Assembly: GCA_902774915.1 (NCBI GenBank)
Contig: CACYKH010000013.1
Span: 22,616-86,615 of the forward strand
Length of the DNA: 64,000 nucleotides
Reading direction: 5' to 3'
Source: an uncultured Lachnospiraceae bacterium
GTDB lineage: Bacteria > Bacillota > Clostridia > Lachnospirales > Lachnospiraceae
Shown one piece after another: positions 37,122 through 45,374 of this stretch. The position numbers and the translations under genes were made by a program. Under the pieces are notes generated by a model, which saw nothing but the letters and a program-made list of their open reading frames with translations, searched no databases and had not been told where the DNA came from. Position 1 is the first letter of the stretch. Each line of letters opens with the position of its first letter.

Positions 37122-38096
37122 TTATATAGCCGCACCTGATTTGATGATATGAACTATTCTTTCAAGATCATCAGAGGATACGTACTCAATTTCAATCTTA
37201 CCTTTTTTACCTTTTGACTTAATAGTAACTTTTGAACCAAGTGTTGTTTTAAGATTTTCTGCAAGTTCATTTAAGATTGCTTCCATTGCAGCATCATTTT
37301 TCTTCTCAACAACTTTACCATCTTTATCTATTTCTTTTCCATTAAGAATGTTGTTAACACCCTTAACCAGTTGCTCTGTCTCACGAACACTAAGTCCTTC
37401 ATCAAAAACAGAAAGAGCTGTTTCATACTGAACACTAGGATCCTCTATTGCAAGAAGACATCTAGCATGTCCGGCAGAAATCATATCGTCAACAAGCATC
37501 TGCTTAACCTTATCCGAAAGTTTTAAAAGTCTAAGTGAATTAGTAATTGTTGGTCTACCTTTAGAAACTCGATCAGCAACCTCATCCTGTTTAAGATGAT
37601 ATTCATCAATAAGACTCTGATAAGCCATAGCTTCTTCAATAGCATTAAGGTCTTCTCTCTGAAGGTTCTCTATAAGAGCAACTTCCATACGCTCTTTATC
37701 GGAATAATCTTTTATTACAACTGGAACCTGTTTAAGACCTGCAAGTCTTGCAGCTCTCCATCTACGCTCACCAGCTATAATAACATAAGACTTTCCTTTT
37801 TTAGAAACAACGATTGGCTGAATAATTCCATGCTTCTTAATAGAATCTGCCAGATCTGATAATGCATCCTCGTTAAATTCCTTACGAGGCTGATTCTTAT
37901 TAGGTTCAATATCAGAAATCTTAAGAATAGTTTCTGCAGGAACTTCCTTAACAACTTCTTTAACTTTTACTACTTCTTTAACAACTGTATTCTGCTTAGG
38001 AGCACTTTCTTTTTTAGTAGACTTTGAAGATGCTTTTGTATCTTCTACATCTAACATTCTGTCTATGCCCCTACCCAAACCTCTCTTAGGTGCCAT
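37122..38096 (-). CDS. parB: Chromosome-partitioning protein ParB/Spo0J
   Basis: 324 residues. A Lys-rich N-terminus contains the ParA-stimulating peptide (KRGLGRGIDRML). The ParB/sulfiredoxin domain (PNKNQPRKEFNEDALSDLADSI, YVIIAGERRWRAARLAGLKQVPVVI) and a CTPase GERR motif follow. Next come the helix-turn-helix that reads parS (DEVADRVSKGRPTITNSLRLLKL) and a dimerisation tail. It should bind the three parS sites at 39183-39300, load as a sliding clamp and recruit ParA and SMC. It lies 16 bases after parA. Confidence 0.96.
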   Translation of the reverse strand: MAPKRGLGRGIDRMLDVEDTKASSKSTKKESAPKQNTVVKEVVKVKEVVKEVPAETILKISDIEPNKNQPRKEFNEDALSDLADSIKKHGIIQPIVVSKKGKSYVIIAGERRWRAARLAGLKQVPVVIKDYSDKERMEVALIENLQREDLNAIEEAMAYQSLIDEYHLKQDEVADRVSKGRPTITNSLRLLKLSDKVKQMLVDDMISAGHARCLLAIEDPSVQYETALSVFDEGLSVRETEQLVKGVNNILNGKEIDKDGKVVEKKNDAAMEAILNELAENLKTTLGSKVTIKSKGKKGKIEIEYVSSDDLERIVHIIKSGAAI

Positions 38097-38112
38097 AACA
38101 TCCTCCGACTAA

Positions 38113-38883
38113 TTATTGAAACAACTTATTCTTAATAACCTCATCCGCAAGCTGTCTATAAGCTTCTGCACCGGATGATCTTTTATCATATAGATTGATT
38201 GGTAATCCAAAACTTGGAGCCTCAGCCAATCTAACATTTCTAGGAACAACGGTTTTATAAATAATCTCGTCCAGATTCTCACGTACATTCTCAACAACGT
38301 CCTGAGAAAGATTGTTTCTGGAATCGTACATTGTAAATACAACACCCTCAATCTCAAGATTCTTATTGAGTTTTTGCTTGATCATATTAATTGTATGAAG
38401 AAGCTGTGATAATCCTTCAAGAGCATAGAACTCACATTGAATAGGCACGATTACTGTATCAGCTGCTGTCATAGCATTGATTGTAAGCATACCAAGAGCT
38501 GGTGGACAGTCAATTATTATAAAATCAAAGTTCTTACGAACTCCTCTGATAATATCCTTAAGAATATACTGTGGCTTATCTACATCTATGAAATCCACCT
38601 CTGCTCCAGCAAGATCACGACTCGAAGGAATCAGATTAAGATTTGGGAACACATTTATCAGCATGCATTCGCCAAGATTACATTCGCCAAGTAATGTTTC
38701 ATATATTGAGTTTTCTACATTGTCTTTATCTACGCCAAGACCACTTGTCAGATTACCTTGAGAATCCATATCCACTGCCAGGACTTTCTTGCCCTTTTCA
38801 GCTAGACATGCTGCAAGGTTAATTGCAGTAGTAGTCTTGCCGACGCCACCCTTCTGGTTGGCTATCGCAATTATTCTTCCCAT
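38113..38883 (-). CDS. parA: Chromosome-partitioning ATPase ParA/Soj
   Basis: 256 residues. The deviant Walker A KGGVGKTTTAINLA lies at 11-24. IIIDCPPALGMLTINAM (Walker B) and VPIQCEFYALEGL follow, as in Soj. It drives origin segregation with ParB and, in Bacillus, controls DnaA. The start has GAGGAAGA upstream. Confidence 0.96.
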   Translation of the reverse strand: MGRIIAIANQKGGVGKTTTAINLAACLAEKGKKVLAVDMDSQGNLTSGLGVDKDNVENSIYETLLGECNLGECMLINVFPNLNLIPSSRDLAGAEVDFIDVDKPQYILKDIIRGVRKNFDFIIIDCPPALGMLTINAMTAADTVIVPIQCEFYALEGLSQLLHTINMIKQKLNKNLEIEGVVFTMYDSRNNLSQDVVENVRENLDEIIYKTVVPRNVRLAEAPSFGLPINLYDKRSSGAEAYRQLADEVIKNKLFQ

Positions 38884-38914
38884 ATATTCTTCCTCTATAA
38901 GCGAAACTTCTGTA

Positions 38915-38920
38915 ATTATA
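38915..38920 (-). promoter_or_regulatory. Extended -10 promoter of parA-parB
   Basis: TGGTATAAT on the - strand (TG-extended -10). No strong -35 is seen. Confidence 0.5.
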
Positions 38921-38980
38921 CCACTATTCGCCCTCTAATTCTACTTTTTCTCATTGTTTTGCAATAGAAACCACGCGTAC

Positions 38981-39172
38981 GCAAATCTCGTTAATAATAA
39001 TTTTTCTCGACATCGCTTCCGCTCGGCTCGGGCTCCCCCTAGCGGACGCCGGCTTCCTTTCTTCGAAAAGAAGCTTCGGCTTGCTAAGCTCTCACTTCGT
39101 TCTTCGAACTCGTGAATCGCTAAGCACCGAGACCCGAGACGGTCTCGAAAAATCATTCTTAACGTGATTTGC
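38981..39172. mobile_element. 192-bp GC-rich element with 30-bp imperfect terminal inverted repeats (MITE-like or structured RNA)
   Basis: The left end 38981-39010 and right end 39143-39172 are inverted repeats matching at 25 of 30 positions. The interior is far richer in G and C than the flanks and holds nested inverted repeats, for example GAGACC/GGTCTC near 39130-39145 and CTTTCTT/AAAGAAG near 39057-39073. The whole element could fold into one long imperfect hairpin. No coding capacity is convincing; a 71-codon frame across it is probably fortuitous. No target duplication is evident. It sits between the parA promoter and the parS cluster. Other copies cannot be checked here. Confidence 0.55.
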
Positions 39173-39182
39173 TGATTTTTTA

Positions 39183-39198
39183 TGTTTCACGTGAAACA
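39183..39198. other. parS site 1
   Basis: TGTTTCACGTGAAACA, an exact match to the canonical ParB-binding palindrome of Firmicutes. Confidence 0.96.
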
Positions 39199-39247
39199 AT
39201 TCCTTATACAAACTAATATGACAGATAATTAAAAGCGAAACTATACA

Positions 39248-39263
39248 TGTTCCACGTGAAACA
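39248..39263. other. parS site 2
   Basis: TGTTCCACGTGAAACA, one base from a perfect palindrome and within the TGTTNCACGTGAAACA consensus. Confidence 0.93.
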
Positions 39264-39270
39264 ATAAACA

Positions 39271-39305
39271 AATAAAAAAGAGGATGTTTCACGTGAAACA
39301 TCCTC
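39271..39305 (-). terminator. Intrinsic terminator of argS containing parS site 3
   Basis: The region 39280-39305 is a perfect 26-bp palindrome (13-bp arms). It is followed on the - strand by TTTTTTATT. It lies 8 bases after the argS stop. The central 16 bases (39285-39300, TGTTTCACGTGAAACA) form a canonical parS, so one sequence appears to serve both transcription termination and chromosome segregation. Confidence 0.8.
39285..39300. other. parS site 3 (inside the argS terminator)
   Basis: TGTTTCACGTGAAACA, exact consensus. It forms the core of the terminator palindrome described for 39280-39305. Confidence 0.95.
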
Positions 39306-39313
39306 AATATGAA

Positions 39314-41011
39314 TTACATTCTTTCAACTACGCCAATACCGAGAAGATCAAGGGAATCCTTCAGCATTCTACGTACAATGTATGTAATTGTACATCTTGC
39401 CTTCTTAACAACCTCGTCATCAACAGCTATTCGATTCTCTGTATAGAATCTATTGAATGCCTGAGCAAGGTCTACTGCATATCTTGCAACAACTGAAGGC
39501 TCATATCTTTCGGCAGCCTCGGCAACAATAGCTGGGAATCTATCAATTTCTTTAAGTAGATCTGCACTTGCCTCATCACTGAGTACTGAATAATCTATAT
39601 CAGCGCTTGGCTCAAATCCTTCGATATTTCTAAGAATACTTGAGCAACGAGCATATGTATATTGAACATATGGACCAGTTTCTCCTTCAAAGCTTGTAAT
39701 GTGCTCCCATTTGAAGGAAACATCTTTGATTCTCTGGTTGTATAGATCATTGAAGATTACTGCGCCAACACCAACTATTCTTGAAGCATTTTCCTTTTCT
39801 TCGTCAGAAAGGTCTGGATTCTTAACATCGATGATTTCTCTGATCTTTCCAATTGCTTCTTTCAGAATATCCTCAGCATATATAACATTTCCACCTCTGG
39901 TAGAAAGCTTTTCACCAGCAAGACTAACAAGTCCGTAAGGAATATGTACCAGACTATCCTTTGCCCAATCATTTCCCAGAAGTTCCATTACTTTAAATAC
40001 CTGAGCAAAGTGAAGTTTCTGTTCCTGACCTGTTACATATAAGCATTTAGTAAAATTATATGTTTTCTTTCTATATTCTACTGCAGCTATATCTCTTGTA
40101 GCATATATTGAGCTACCATCGTTTTTTAGGATAAGACATGGGGCCATATCATATTCTTCAAGATCTACAATCTTTGCACCCTCGCTGTCCTTGAGAAGTC
40201 CTTTATCGGTTAATTCCTTAACTACATCATCTGTTTTATCTCTGTAGAAGCTTTCTCCTGTATAATGGTCAAACTCCATACCCATAAGCTTATAAGTTCT
40301 CTTAAACTCTTCTAGACTAATATCAAAGAACCATTTCCAAATCTGCAGAGCTTCTTCATCGCCAGTTTCCATTTTGTGGAACCAGGCTCTTGCCTCGTCC
40401 TGAAGTTCTGGATTCTTGTCAGCTTCATCATGGAAGAGAACATAGAGTCTCATTAATTCCTCTATACCTTTTTCCTTTACAGCTTCTTCAGAACCCCAGT
40501 TCTTATAGGCAACTATAAGTTTACCGAACTGAGTTCCCCAGTCTCCAAGGTGGTTTATTCTCTCTACGTTGTATCCAAGCTTGGAATATATCTTATAGAG
40601 GGAATTTCCTATAACTGTTGTTCTAAGATGACCAACATGGAAGTTCTTGGCAACGTTAGGAGAGGAGTAGTCTATACAAATAGTCTTTCCTTCACCTTCT
40701 TTTGATGCGCCATAGCTGTCATCAATGCTACTTTCTATAACTGTTTTTGCATAATCAGACTTATTTACATAGAAGTTGATATATGCACCCATAACCTTAA
40801 TATCATCAATATATTCAGGTTTTTCTATGCTTTCAGCGATATCTGCAGCAATAAGTGGTGGGGCCTTGTGCAGATCCTTAGCAAGTCTGAAACATGGAAA
40901 AGCGTAATCACCCATTTCTTTCTTTGGTGGCTGTTCCAGGAGAGCGCTAATGCTTTCCTCATTTAATTGTTCAATCTTGTCGCTAAGAAGCTTAACTATT
41001 TTGTCTTTCAT
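39314..41011 (-). CDS. argS: Arginyl-tRNA synthetase
   Basis: 565 residues. The class I HIGH motif appears as SPNVAKNFHVGHLRTTVIGNSLYKIY near residue 115. KLSTRGGNVIYAEDIL serves as the second signature. The N-terminal Add-1 domain and the C-terminal DALR-type helical domain (VARYAVDLAQAFNRFYTEN) are complete. It charges tRNA-Arg; a tRNA-Arg(CCT) gene lies 4 kb away. It lies 14 bases after the ATPase-domain gene and ends at the parS-containing terminator. Confidence 0.97.
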   Translation of the reverse strand: MKDKIVKLLSDKIEQLNEESISALLEQPPKKEMGDYAFPCFRLAKDLHKAPPLIAADIAESIEKPEYIDDIKVMGAYINFYVNKSDYAKTVIESSIDDSYGASKEGEGKTICIDYSSPNVAKNFHVGHLRTTVIGNSLYKIYSKLGYNVERINHLGDWGTQFGKLIVAYKNWGSEEAVKEKGIEELMRLYVLFHDEADKNPELQDEARAWFHKMETGDEEALQIWKWFFDISLEEFKRTYKLMGMEFDHYTGESFYRDKTDDVVKELTDKGLLKDSEGAKIVDLEEYDMAPCLILKNDGSSIYATRDIAAVEYRKKTYNFTKCLYVTGQEQKLHFAQVFKVMELLGNDWAKDSLVHIPYGLVSLAGEKLSTRGGNVIYAEDILKEAIGKIREIIDVKNPDLSDEEKENASRIVGVGAVIFNDLYNQRIKDVSFKWEHITSFEGETGPYVQYTYARCSSILRNIEGFEPSADIDYSVLSDEASADLLKEIDRFPAIVAEAAERYEPSVVARYAVDLAQAFNRFYTENRIAVDDEVVKKARCTITYIVRRMLKDSLDLLGIGVVERM

Positions 41012-41025
41012 AATTCCTCCGACTT

Positions 41026-42168
41026 TTATTCATATTTAAAGGAAAACTCTATTTGTGTTCCTTCATTATTAGTAATGCTATAACTTCCATTAAGAAGAAA
41101 TAGTAATTCCTCTGCTCTGTGAAGTCCACTGTACCAATCGGACTTTGTTAAGTAATCTTTTGGAAGTCCAATACCATTATCCTTTATCTCAAAGTAAAGT
41201 TCTCCACCTTCCTCATAAGCTTCAAACTTTACTTTAGTTGATTTAGAATGTTTGTGAATATTATCAAAGAAGATATTCAAAAGCTTGTTAAGTGTAATAT
41301 ATCTAACATAATTTGGCTTATGGATAATCTCACCTATATGATAATCTAATTCTATATCCTTATTCTTTTCCTTAAAGGCATTAAGGTATTCCTTTAACAT
41401 TTCCTTTAATGCTTTTTTATCATCAAAGTTATAGTTAAGTCTGTTCAATTGATCATCTATAACAAGCATCATGTTCTTATGTGTTGATGTAATCTCGTCA
41501 ACAAGAACCTTGCTTCGACCAGGACTACTATAAATATAACCACGAACATTATCAAGCTTATGATTATTATCATTAATAACACTCTTTATTCTCTTGTCCA
41601 GAACAGTAGAGTGGTAGGTATCATCATAAGTATCAATCATAAGAATGTTTCTAAGATGTTCTTTCAGTTTCTCTTCATTTTGAAGATCACTGTTCAGTTT
41701 CTCTTGTCTCTGGCTTTCTTTCTTAATGTCTTCTTCTATAACCTTATCCTTAATGCGGATCTGTTCTTCCTTCTCACCAAATTCAAGCATCATCTTTGAT
41801 AGAGAAGCTTTTGCCTTATTCAGCTTCTTAATCCTTTTATCTATAGACTTAAGATAAATGCTTTCTTCGCTTATTCCGTATTCATACTTTTCACGATTGG
41901 ATGTGAGATTGTCTATTTCGTTTTTAATCTCTTTTTCTTTCTCGTTTTCTTCTGGCTCTAATGCTATAGGACTAAATACACTTTTCCTATAGTCTGTATT
42001 AAGTGAGTAGACATTCTGCGTTCTTGAGAGTTCATCCAACTTTACATTAATTTCAAACAGCTTAGCCTTATACTCCTGAAGAGTAGTATCGTGCTCTGTA
42101 AAAAGCCTGCTGAAATATGTAATCATCTCATCAATCGTTTCAGTTATATTAGAATAATTCTGATTCAT
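41026..42168 (-). CDS. Cytoplasmic coiled-coil protein with histidine-kinase-type ATPase domain
   Basis: 380 residues with no membrane helix. Residues 10-190 or so are a Glu/Lys-rich coiled coil. The C-terminal 110 form a GHKL ATPase domain: N-box LLNIFFDNIHKHSKST, G1 IKDNGIGLP and the late motif SGLHRAEELLFLLNGSYSITNNEGTQIEF. This resembles DegS-like cytoplasmic kinases, but I see no clear phospho-His box (HE or HD context) and no response regulator is nearby. It could be a divergent kinase with a distant partner or a non-kinase ATPase. It lies between dacF-type and argS genes with 8- and 14-base gaps, in one operon. Confidence 0.75.
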   Translation of the reverse strand: MNQNYSNITETIDEMITYFSRLFTEHDTTLQEYKAKLFEINVKLDELSRTQNVYSLNTDYRKSVFSPIALEPEENEKEKEIKNEIDNLTSNREKYEYGISEESIYLKSIDKRIKKLNKAKASLSKMMLEFGEKEEQIRIKDKVIEEDIKKESQRQEKLNSDLQNEEKLKEHLRNILMIDTYDDTYHSTVLDKRIKSVINDNNHKLDNVRGYIYSSPGRSKVLVDEITSTHKNMMLVIDDQLNRLNYNFDDKKALKEMLKEYLNAFKEKNKDIELDYHIGEIIHKPNYVRYITLNKLLNIFFDNIHKHSKSTKVKFEAYEEGGELYFEIKDNGIGLPKDYLTKSDWYSGLHRAEELLFLLNGSYSITNNEGTQIEFSFKYE

Positions 42169-42176
42169 AACTCCCC

Positions 42177-43709
42177 TTACTCCTCAACATTACCTTCTTC
42201 TTCAACTGTCTCTTCTTGCTGTTTTAACTCTTGTTCCTGTTTCTCTTTTTCAAGTTTTTCTTTCTCGAGTCTTTCTTTTTCTAATCTTTCTTTATTTTCC
42301 TTTAATCGAGGATCGCGACTACGAGGAAAATATCTAACTCTTCTTTTACTATTATAGTACTGAATTTTCTTTCTTATCTTAGCAACTATAATAACAATAA
42401 GAAGTAATACGATCAGAACTAATAATAGAACTATAACTCTTTTTGCAATCTTAACAATCTGTGGTTCAGGTTTAGGTGTATTCTTTTCAGCAACAATTGC
42501 ATCAGTAGAAGATGCCATCACCACGGGAACTGTCATTGTTATATCGGTTTCTCCTAAAGCTTGTCCTTGATAGGAGAATGATATTTTTCCAGCAACACCA
42601 TTTTCTGGAACTTTATAAACATCAATATTTTTCTCTATATCAGCGTCATTTATAAAGGATCTGACATAGAAAGAATATGATTGGTTAACATAATATTTAG
42701 GTAATTCATGGTTTAGATCATCATAATAATTTGCTAAAACAATTGAATTATCTATATTCATAGATGAAAAGCTATAATCTATAAGTGGTTTACATAAATG
42801 ATATTTAGTAAAACAGAATTCATCTAACTTAATAGTATCACTGTAAGACTCTGTTGTAGGATTACATCTCATAACAACAGTTACAAGTCTTCGTCCATCT
42901 CTTTCAGCAAAGGATATGAGAGTAGCAAGTGCTGTTTCTGTATATCCTGTCTTTCCTCCAGTACAATACTGGTAATAGTAATCCTTGTTTCCTGAATATA
43001 TAAGACGGTTCTCCTGCCAAAGTGGTCTTTCCTCATTTAAATTAGTTTCAGGAATAGTGTAAGCCTGAGAGGAGATAAGAGTTTTAAATTCAGGATACTG
43101 ATAAGCAGCACATCCAATAAGTGCCATATCATAACAACTTGTATAATGATTTTGATCCTGGAGTCCATTTGGATTTACAAAGTTTGAATCTGTACATCCA
43201 AGCTCCCTGGCTCTGTCATTCATCATTATAGAGAATGCACCTGTAGATCCAGCAATATGTTCTGCAATAGCAAGAGCACATTCATTTCCTGAATTCAGCA
43301 TCATACCATAAAGCGCATCTTTAAGTGTCAGTTGTTCTCCACTCTGAAGACCTATAGCTGAGCTTCCCTTTTCGACCTGTTCCATAACTGAATCGGAAAC
43401 AGTAATAACATCATTTACATTTCCGTTTTCCACAGCAAGTAAACAAGTCATTACCTTTGTAATGCTGGCAGGGTAGAGCTGCTGATGAGCATTCTTCTCA
43501 TAAAGAACATCACCCGTATCCAAATCCATAACAATTGCAGCCTGTGCATTGATAGCTGGAGCATCAGCTGGAATAAAACCAGCATCACCGGCAGAGGCAT
43601 TTCCTGCTATATCAATTGCTGAACCTTCTGCATTTACATCTATAGGATAAAAACAAATATTTACTATTATTATTAATATGATAAAAAAACTAAGTTTTCG
43701 TTTAAACAT
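42177..43709 (-). CDS. D-alanyl-D-alanine carboxypeptidase (DacF/PBP5 type)
   Basis: 510 residues. An N-terminal signal sequence (about residues 5-24) is present. The serine peptidase S11 triad follows: SxxK as PASITKVMTCLLAVENG near residue 81, SxN as MLNSGNECALAIAEHI near 138 and KTG as TGGKTGYTETALATL near 230. A beta-rich C-terminal domain is followed by a membrane helix near 425-450 and a long Lys/Glu-rich cytoplasmic tail. It trims the terminal D-Ala from peptidoglycan stem peptides. The C-terminal true membrane span with a highly charged tail of about 55 residues is longer than the usual amphipathic anchor. Confidence 0.9.
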   Translation of the reverse strand: MFKRKLSFFIILIIIVNICFYPIDVNAEGSAIDIAGNASAGDAGFIPADAPAINAQAAIVMDLDTGDVLYEKNAHQQLYPASITKVMTCLLAVENGNVNDVITVSDSVMEQVEKGSSAIGLQSGEQLTLKDALYGMMLNSGNECALAIAEHIAGSTGAFSIMMNDRARELGCTDSNFVNPNGLQDQNHYTSCYDMALIGCAAYQYPEFKTLISSQAYTIPETNLNEERPLWQENRLIYSGNKDYYYQYCTGGKTGYTETALATLISFAERDGRRLVTVVMRCNPTTESYSDTIKLDEFCFTKYHLCKPLIDYSFSSMNIDNSIVLANYYDDLNHELPKYYVNQSYSFYVRSFINDADIEKNIDVYKVPENGVAGKISFSYQGQALGETDITMTVPVVMASSTDAIVAEKNTPKPEPQIVKIAKRVIVLLLVLIVLLLIVIIVAKIRKKIQYYNSKRRVRYFPRSRDPRLKENKERLEKERLEKEKLEKEKQEQELKQQEETVEEEGNVEE

Positions 43710-43818
43710 TATATATTGAAAATCCTAACTAAAGATTAGACTTTGCCACATAATATCCTATTACATTTTGAGTAAAATCACAAGGAATTTAATAAATATA
43801 AGGAAGTGACCCGAATCT

Positions 43819-43847
43819 TTGACACTAATCAATCTTTTTTGTATACT
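43819..43847 (+). promoter_or_regulatory. Promoter of trmB
   Basis: TTGACA (43819-43824), 17-base spacer, TATACT (43842-43847); near-consensus sigma-A promoter 31 bases before the ATG at 43879. Confidence 0.82.
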
Positions 43848-43878
43848 GTTCATCGTATCTTATTAAATGGAGGAAATG

Positions 43879-44517
43879 ATGAGACTAAGAAATATTCCTG
43901 GCTCAAGAGAAACAATAGCAGAAAGTCCTTATGTTGTTCATGATGAAGAATCTTACAAAGGAAAATGGCATGAGGTATTTGGTAATGACCATCCGATACA
44001 TTTAGAGATTGGAACTGGTAAGGGTTCTTTTATAATGGAAAATGCCAGAAGAAATCCTGATATAAATTATATTGGAATAGAAAAGTATTCAAGTGTTCTT
44101 CTTAGAGCATTGCAGAAGATGGAGCAGGAGGAACTTCCTAATCTTGTCTTTATAAGAATGGATGCTGAATATATAGAAAATGTATTCGAAAAAGATGAGA
44201 TAGATAACATCTTCCTTAACTTCTCTGATCCTTGGCCAAAAGATAGAACTGCTAAGAGAAGACTTACATCTGATAGATTTCTAAAAAGATATACTAATAT
44301 AATGAAGAAATCCGGTAAGGTAACTTTTAAAACTGACAACATAGATCTTTTTGAATACTCAGTTGAAATGGCTAAAGAGTGTGATTGGAACATTGAAGTT
44401 GTTACTCGTGATCTTCATAATTCAGAATATAATGAAGGAAACATTATGACTGAATACGAAAAGAAGTTTTCTCAGCTTGGTAATAAGATCAATATGATGA
44501 TCATCTCACAGAAATAA
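43879..44517 (+). CDS. trmB: tRNA (guanine-46-N7) methyltransferase
   Basis: 212 residues from the ATG at 43879. GGAGG lies 5 bases upstream and inside a longer frame that starts at 43867, which argues against that earlier start. Motifs are LEIGTGKGSFIMENARRNPDINYIGIE (SAM site) near residue 36, IFLNFSDPWPKDRTAKRRL (catalytic DPWPK) and VTFKTDN. It makes m7G46 in tRNA variable loops. It is alone on the + strand between leftward operons. Confidence 0.95.
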   Translation: MRLRNIPGSRETIAESPYVVHDEESYKGKWHEVFGNDHPIHLEIGTGKGSFIMENARRNPDINYIGIEKYSSVLLRALQKMEQEELPNLVFIRMDAEYIENVFEKDEIDNIFLNFSDPWPKDRTAKRRLTSDRFLKRYTNIMKKSGKVTFKTDNIDLFEYSVEMAKECDWNIEVVTRDLHNSEYNEGNIMTEYEKKFSQLGNKINMMIISQK

Positions 44518-44547
44518 AAAGCACCCCTGTTTAACAGGGGTGCTTTA
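44518..44547. terminator. Bidirectional terminator between trmB and jag
   Basis: A GC-rich 9-bp core stem (44521-44529 with 44535-44543), extended by A-T pairs, with a TTTAA loop. An A-run lies on the left and T on the right. It sits between convergent genes. Confidence 0.88.
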
Positions 44548-44558
44548 CTGCTTATTAG

Positions 44559-45374
44559 TTATTTGTTGTTTTTCTTAGGAAATACAACTACCTTACGATA
44601 TGGCTCTTCACCCTCTGACTTAGTAGATACATATTTATCTCCCTGAAGTGTTGAGTGAATGATTCTTCTTTCATAAGGATTCATTGGCTCAAGTGAGAAT
44701 GGACGTCTTGACTTCTTAACCTTGAAAGCAATATTCTTAGCAAGATTCTCAAGTGTTTCTTTACGTCTCTCTCTGTAGTTCTCTGTATCAAGCTTGATTC
44801 TTATATAAGTATCGCTCTTCTTATTAACATAGAGACTGATGAGATACTGAAGTGAATCAAGTGTCTGACCTCTCTTACCAATGATGATTCCCATCTCTGG
44901 ACCTTCAACATCGATGCTCATTGTTCTTGAAACCTTATCAAGTGAGATATCAATCTTTGCTTCCATTTCCATAGCATCAAAGATCTTCTCAAGATAAACC
45001 TTTGTTTCATCAATGATTGAATCATCAATATTAGCAGGTTCCTGTGGTTCCTCTGGCTGAGCCTCTTTAACTTCTTCCAGAGCAGCCTCTTCCTTCTGAA
45101 CTTTAACTTCCTCTTTAACAGCTTCCTTTTTCTCAGCTGGTTTTTTCTTACCCTTTGCTGATTTCTTAGCTGAAAGTAATTCTTCTATATCATCACTTAC
45201 TTCCTGCTTTGGCTTAGCCTTAATAACTGCTGGCTTAGAACCAAGTCCAAGGAATCCGCTGCTTCCTTTGCTTACTACTTCTATATCTAATTCTGAACTT
45301 GCTATTCCGAGAGTAGTAGCTGCCTCGATCATAGCATCTTCAACTGTTTTTCCTGAAAATTCTCTGTAATCCAT
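44559..45374 (-). CDS. jag: Jag/KhpB RNA-binding protein (SpoIIIJ-associated)
   Basis: 271 residues. The Jag-N domain (DYREFSGKTVEDAMIEAATTL, FLGLGSKPA) is followed by a Lys/Glu/Ala-rich linker (about 70-130). A KH domain (GIIIGKRGQTLDSLQYLISLYVN) and an R3H domain (RRPFSLEPMNPYERRIIHSTLQ) complete it. It is a probable RNA-binding regulator. The start overlaps the yidC stop, so expression is coupled. Confidence 0.95.
   Translation of the reverse strand: MDYREFSGKTVEDAMIEAATTLGIASSELDIEVVSKGSSGFLGLGSKPAVIKAKPKQEVSDDIEELLSAKKSAKGKKKPAEKKEAVKEEVKVQKEEAALEEVKEAQPEEPQEPANIDDSIIDETKVYLEKIFDAMEMEAKIDISLDKVSRTMSIDVEGPEMGIIIGKRGQTLDSLQYLISLYVNKKSDTYIRIKLDTENYRERRKETLENLAKNIAFKVKKSRRPFSLEPMNPYERRIIHSTLQGDKYVSTKSEGEEPYRKVVVFPKKNNK

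Noticed and set aside
38941-39156. A 71-codon Arg/Ser-rich frame inside the GC-rich element
   Set aside because: Follows the composition of the inverted-repeat element; no ribosome site and no hydrophobic core.
39092-39307. A 71-codon - strand frame across the parS cluster with repeated FHVKH
   Set aside because: FHVKH is simply the translation of the parS palindrome (TTTCACGTGAAACA) in one frame; no ribosome site and no other protein signal.
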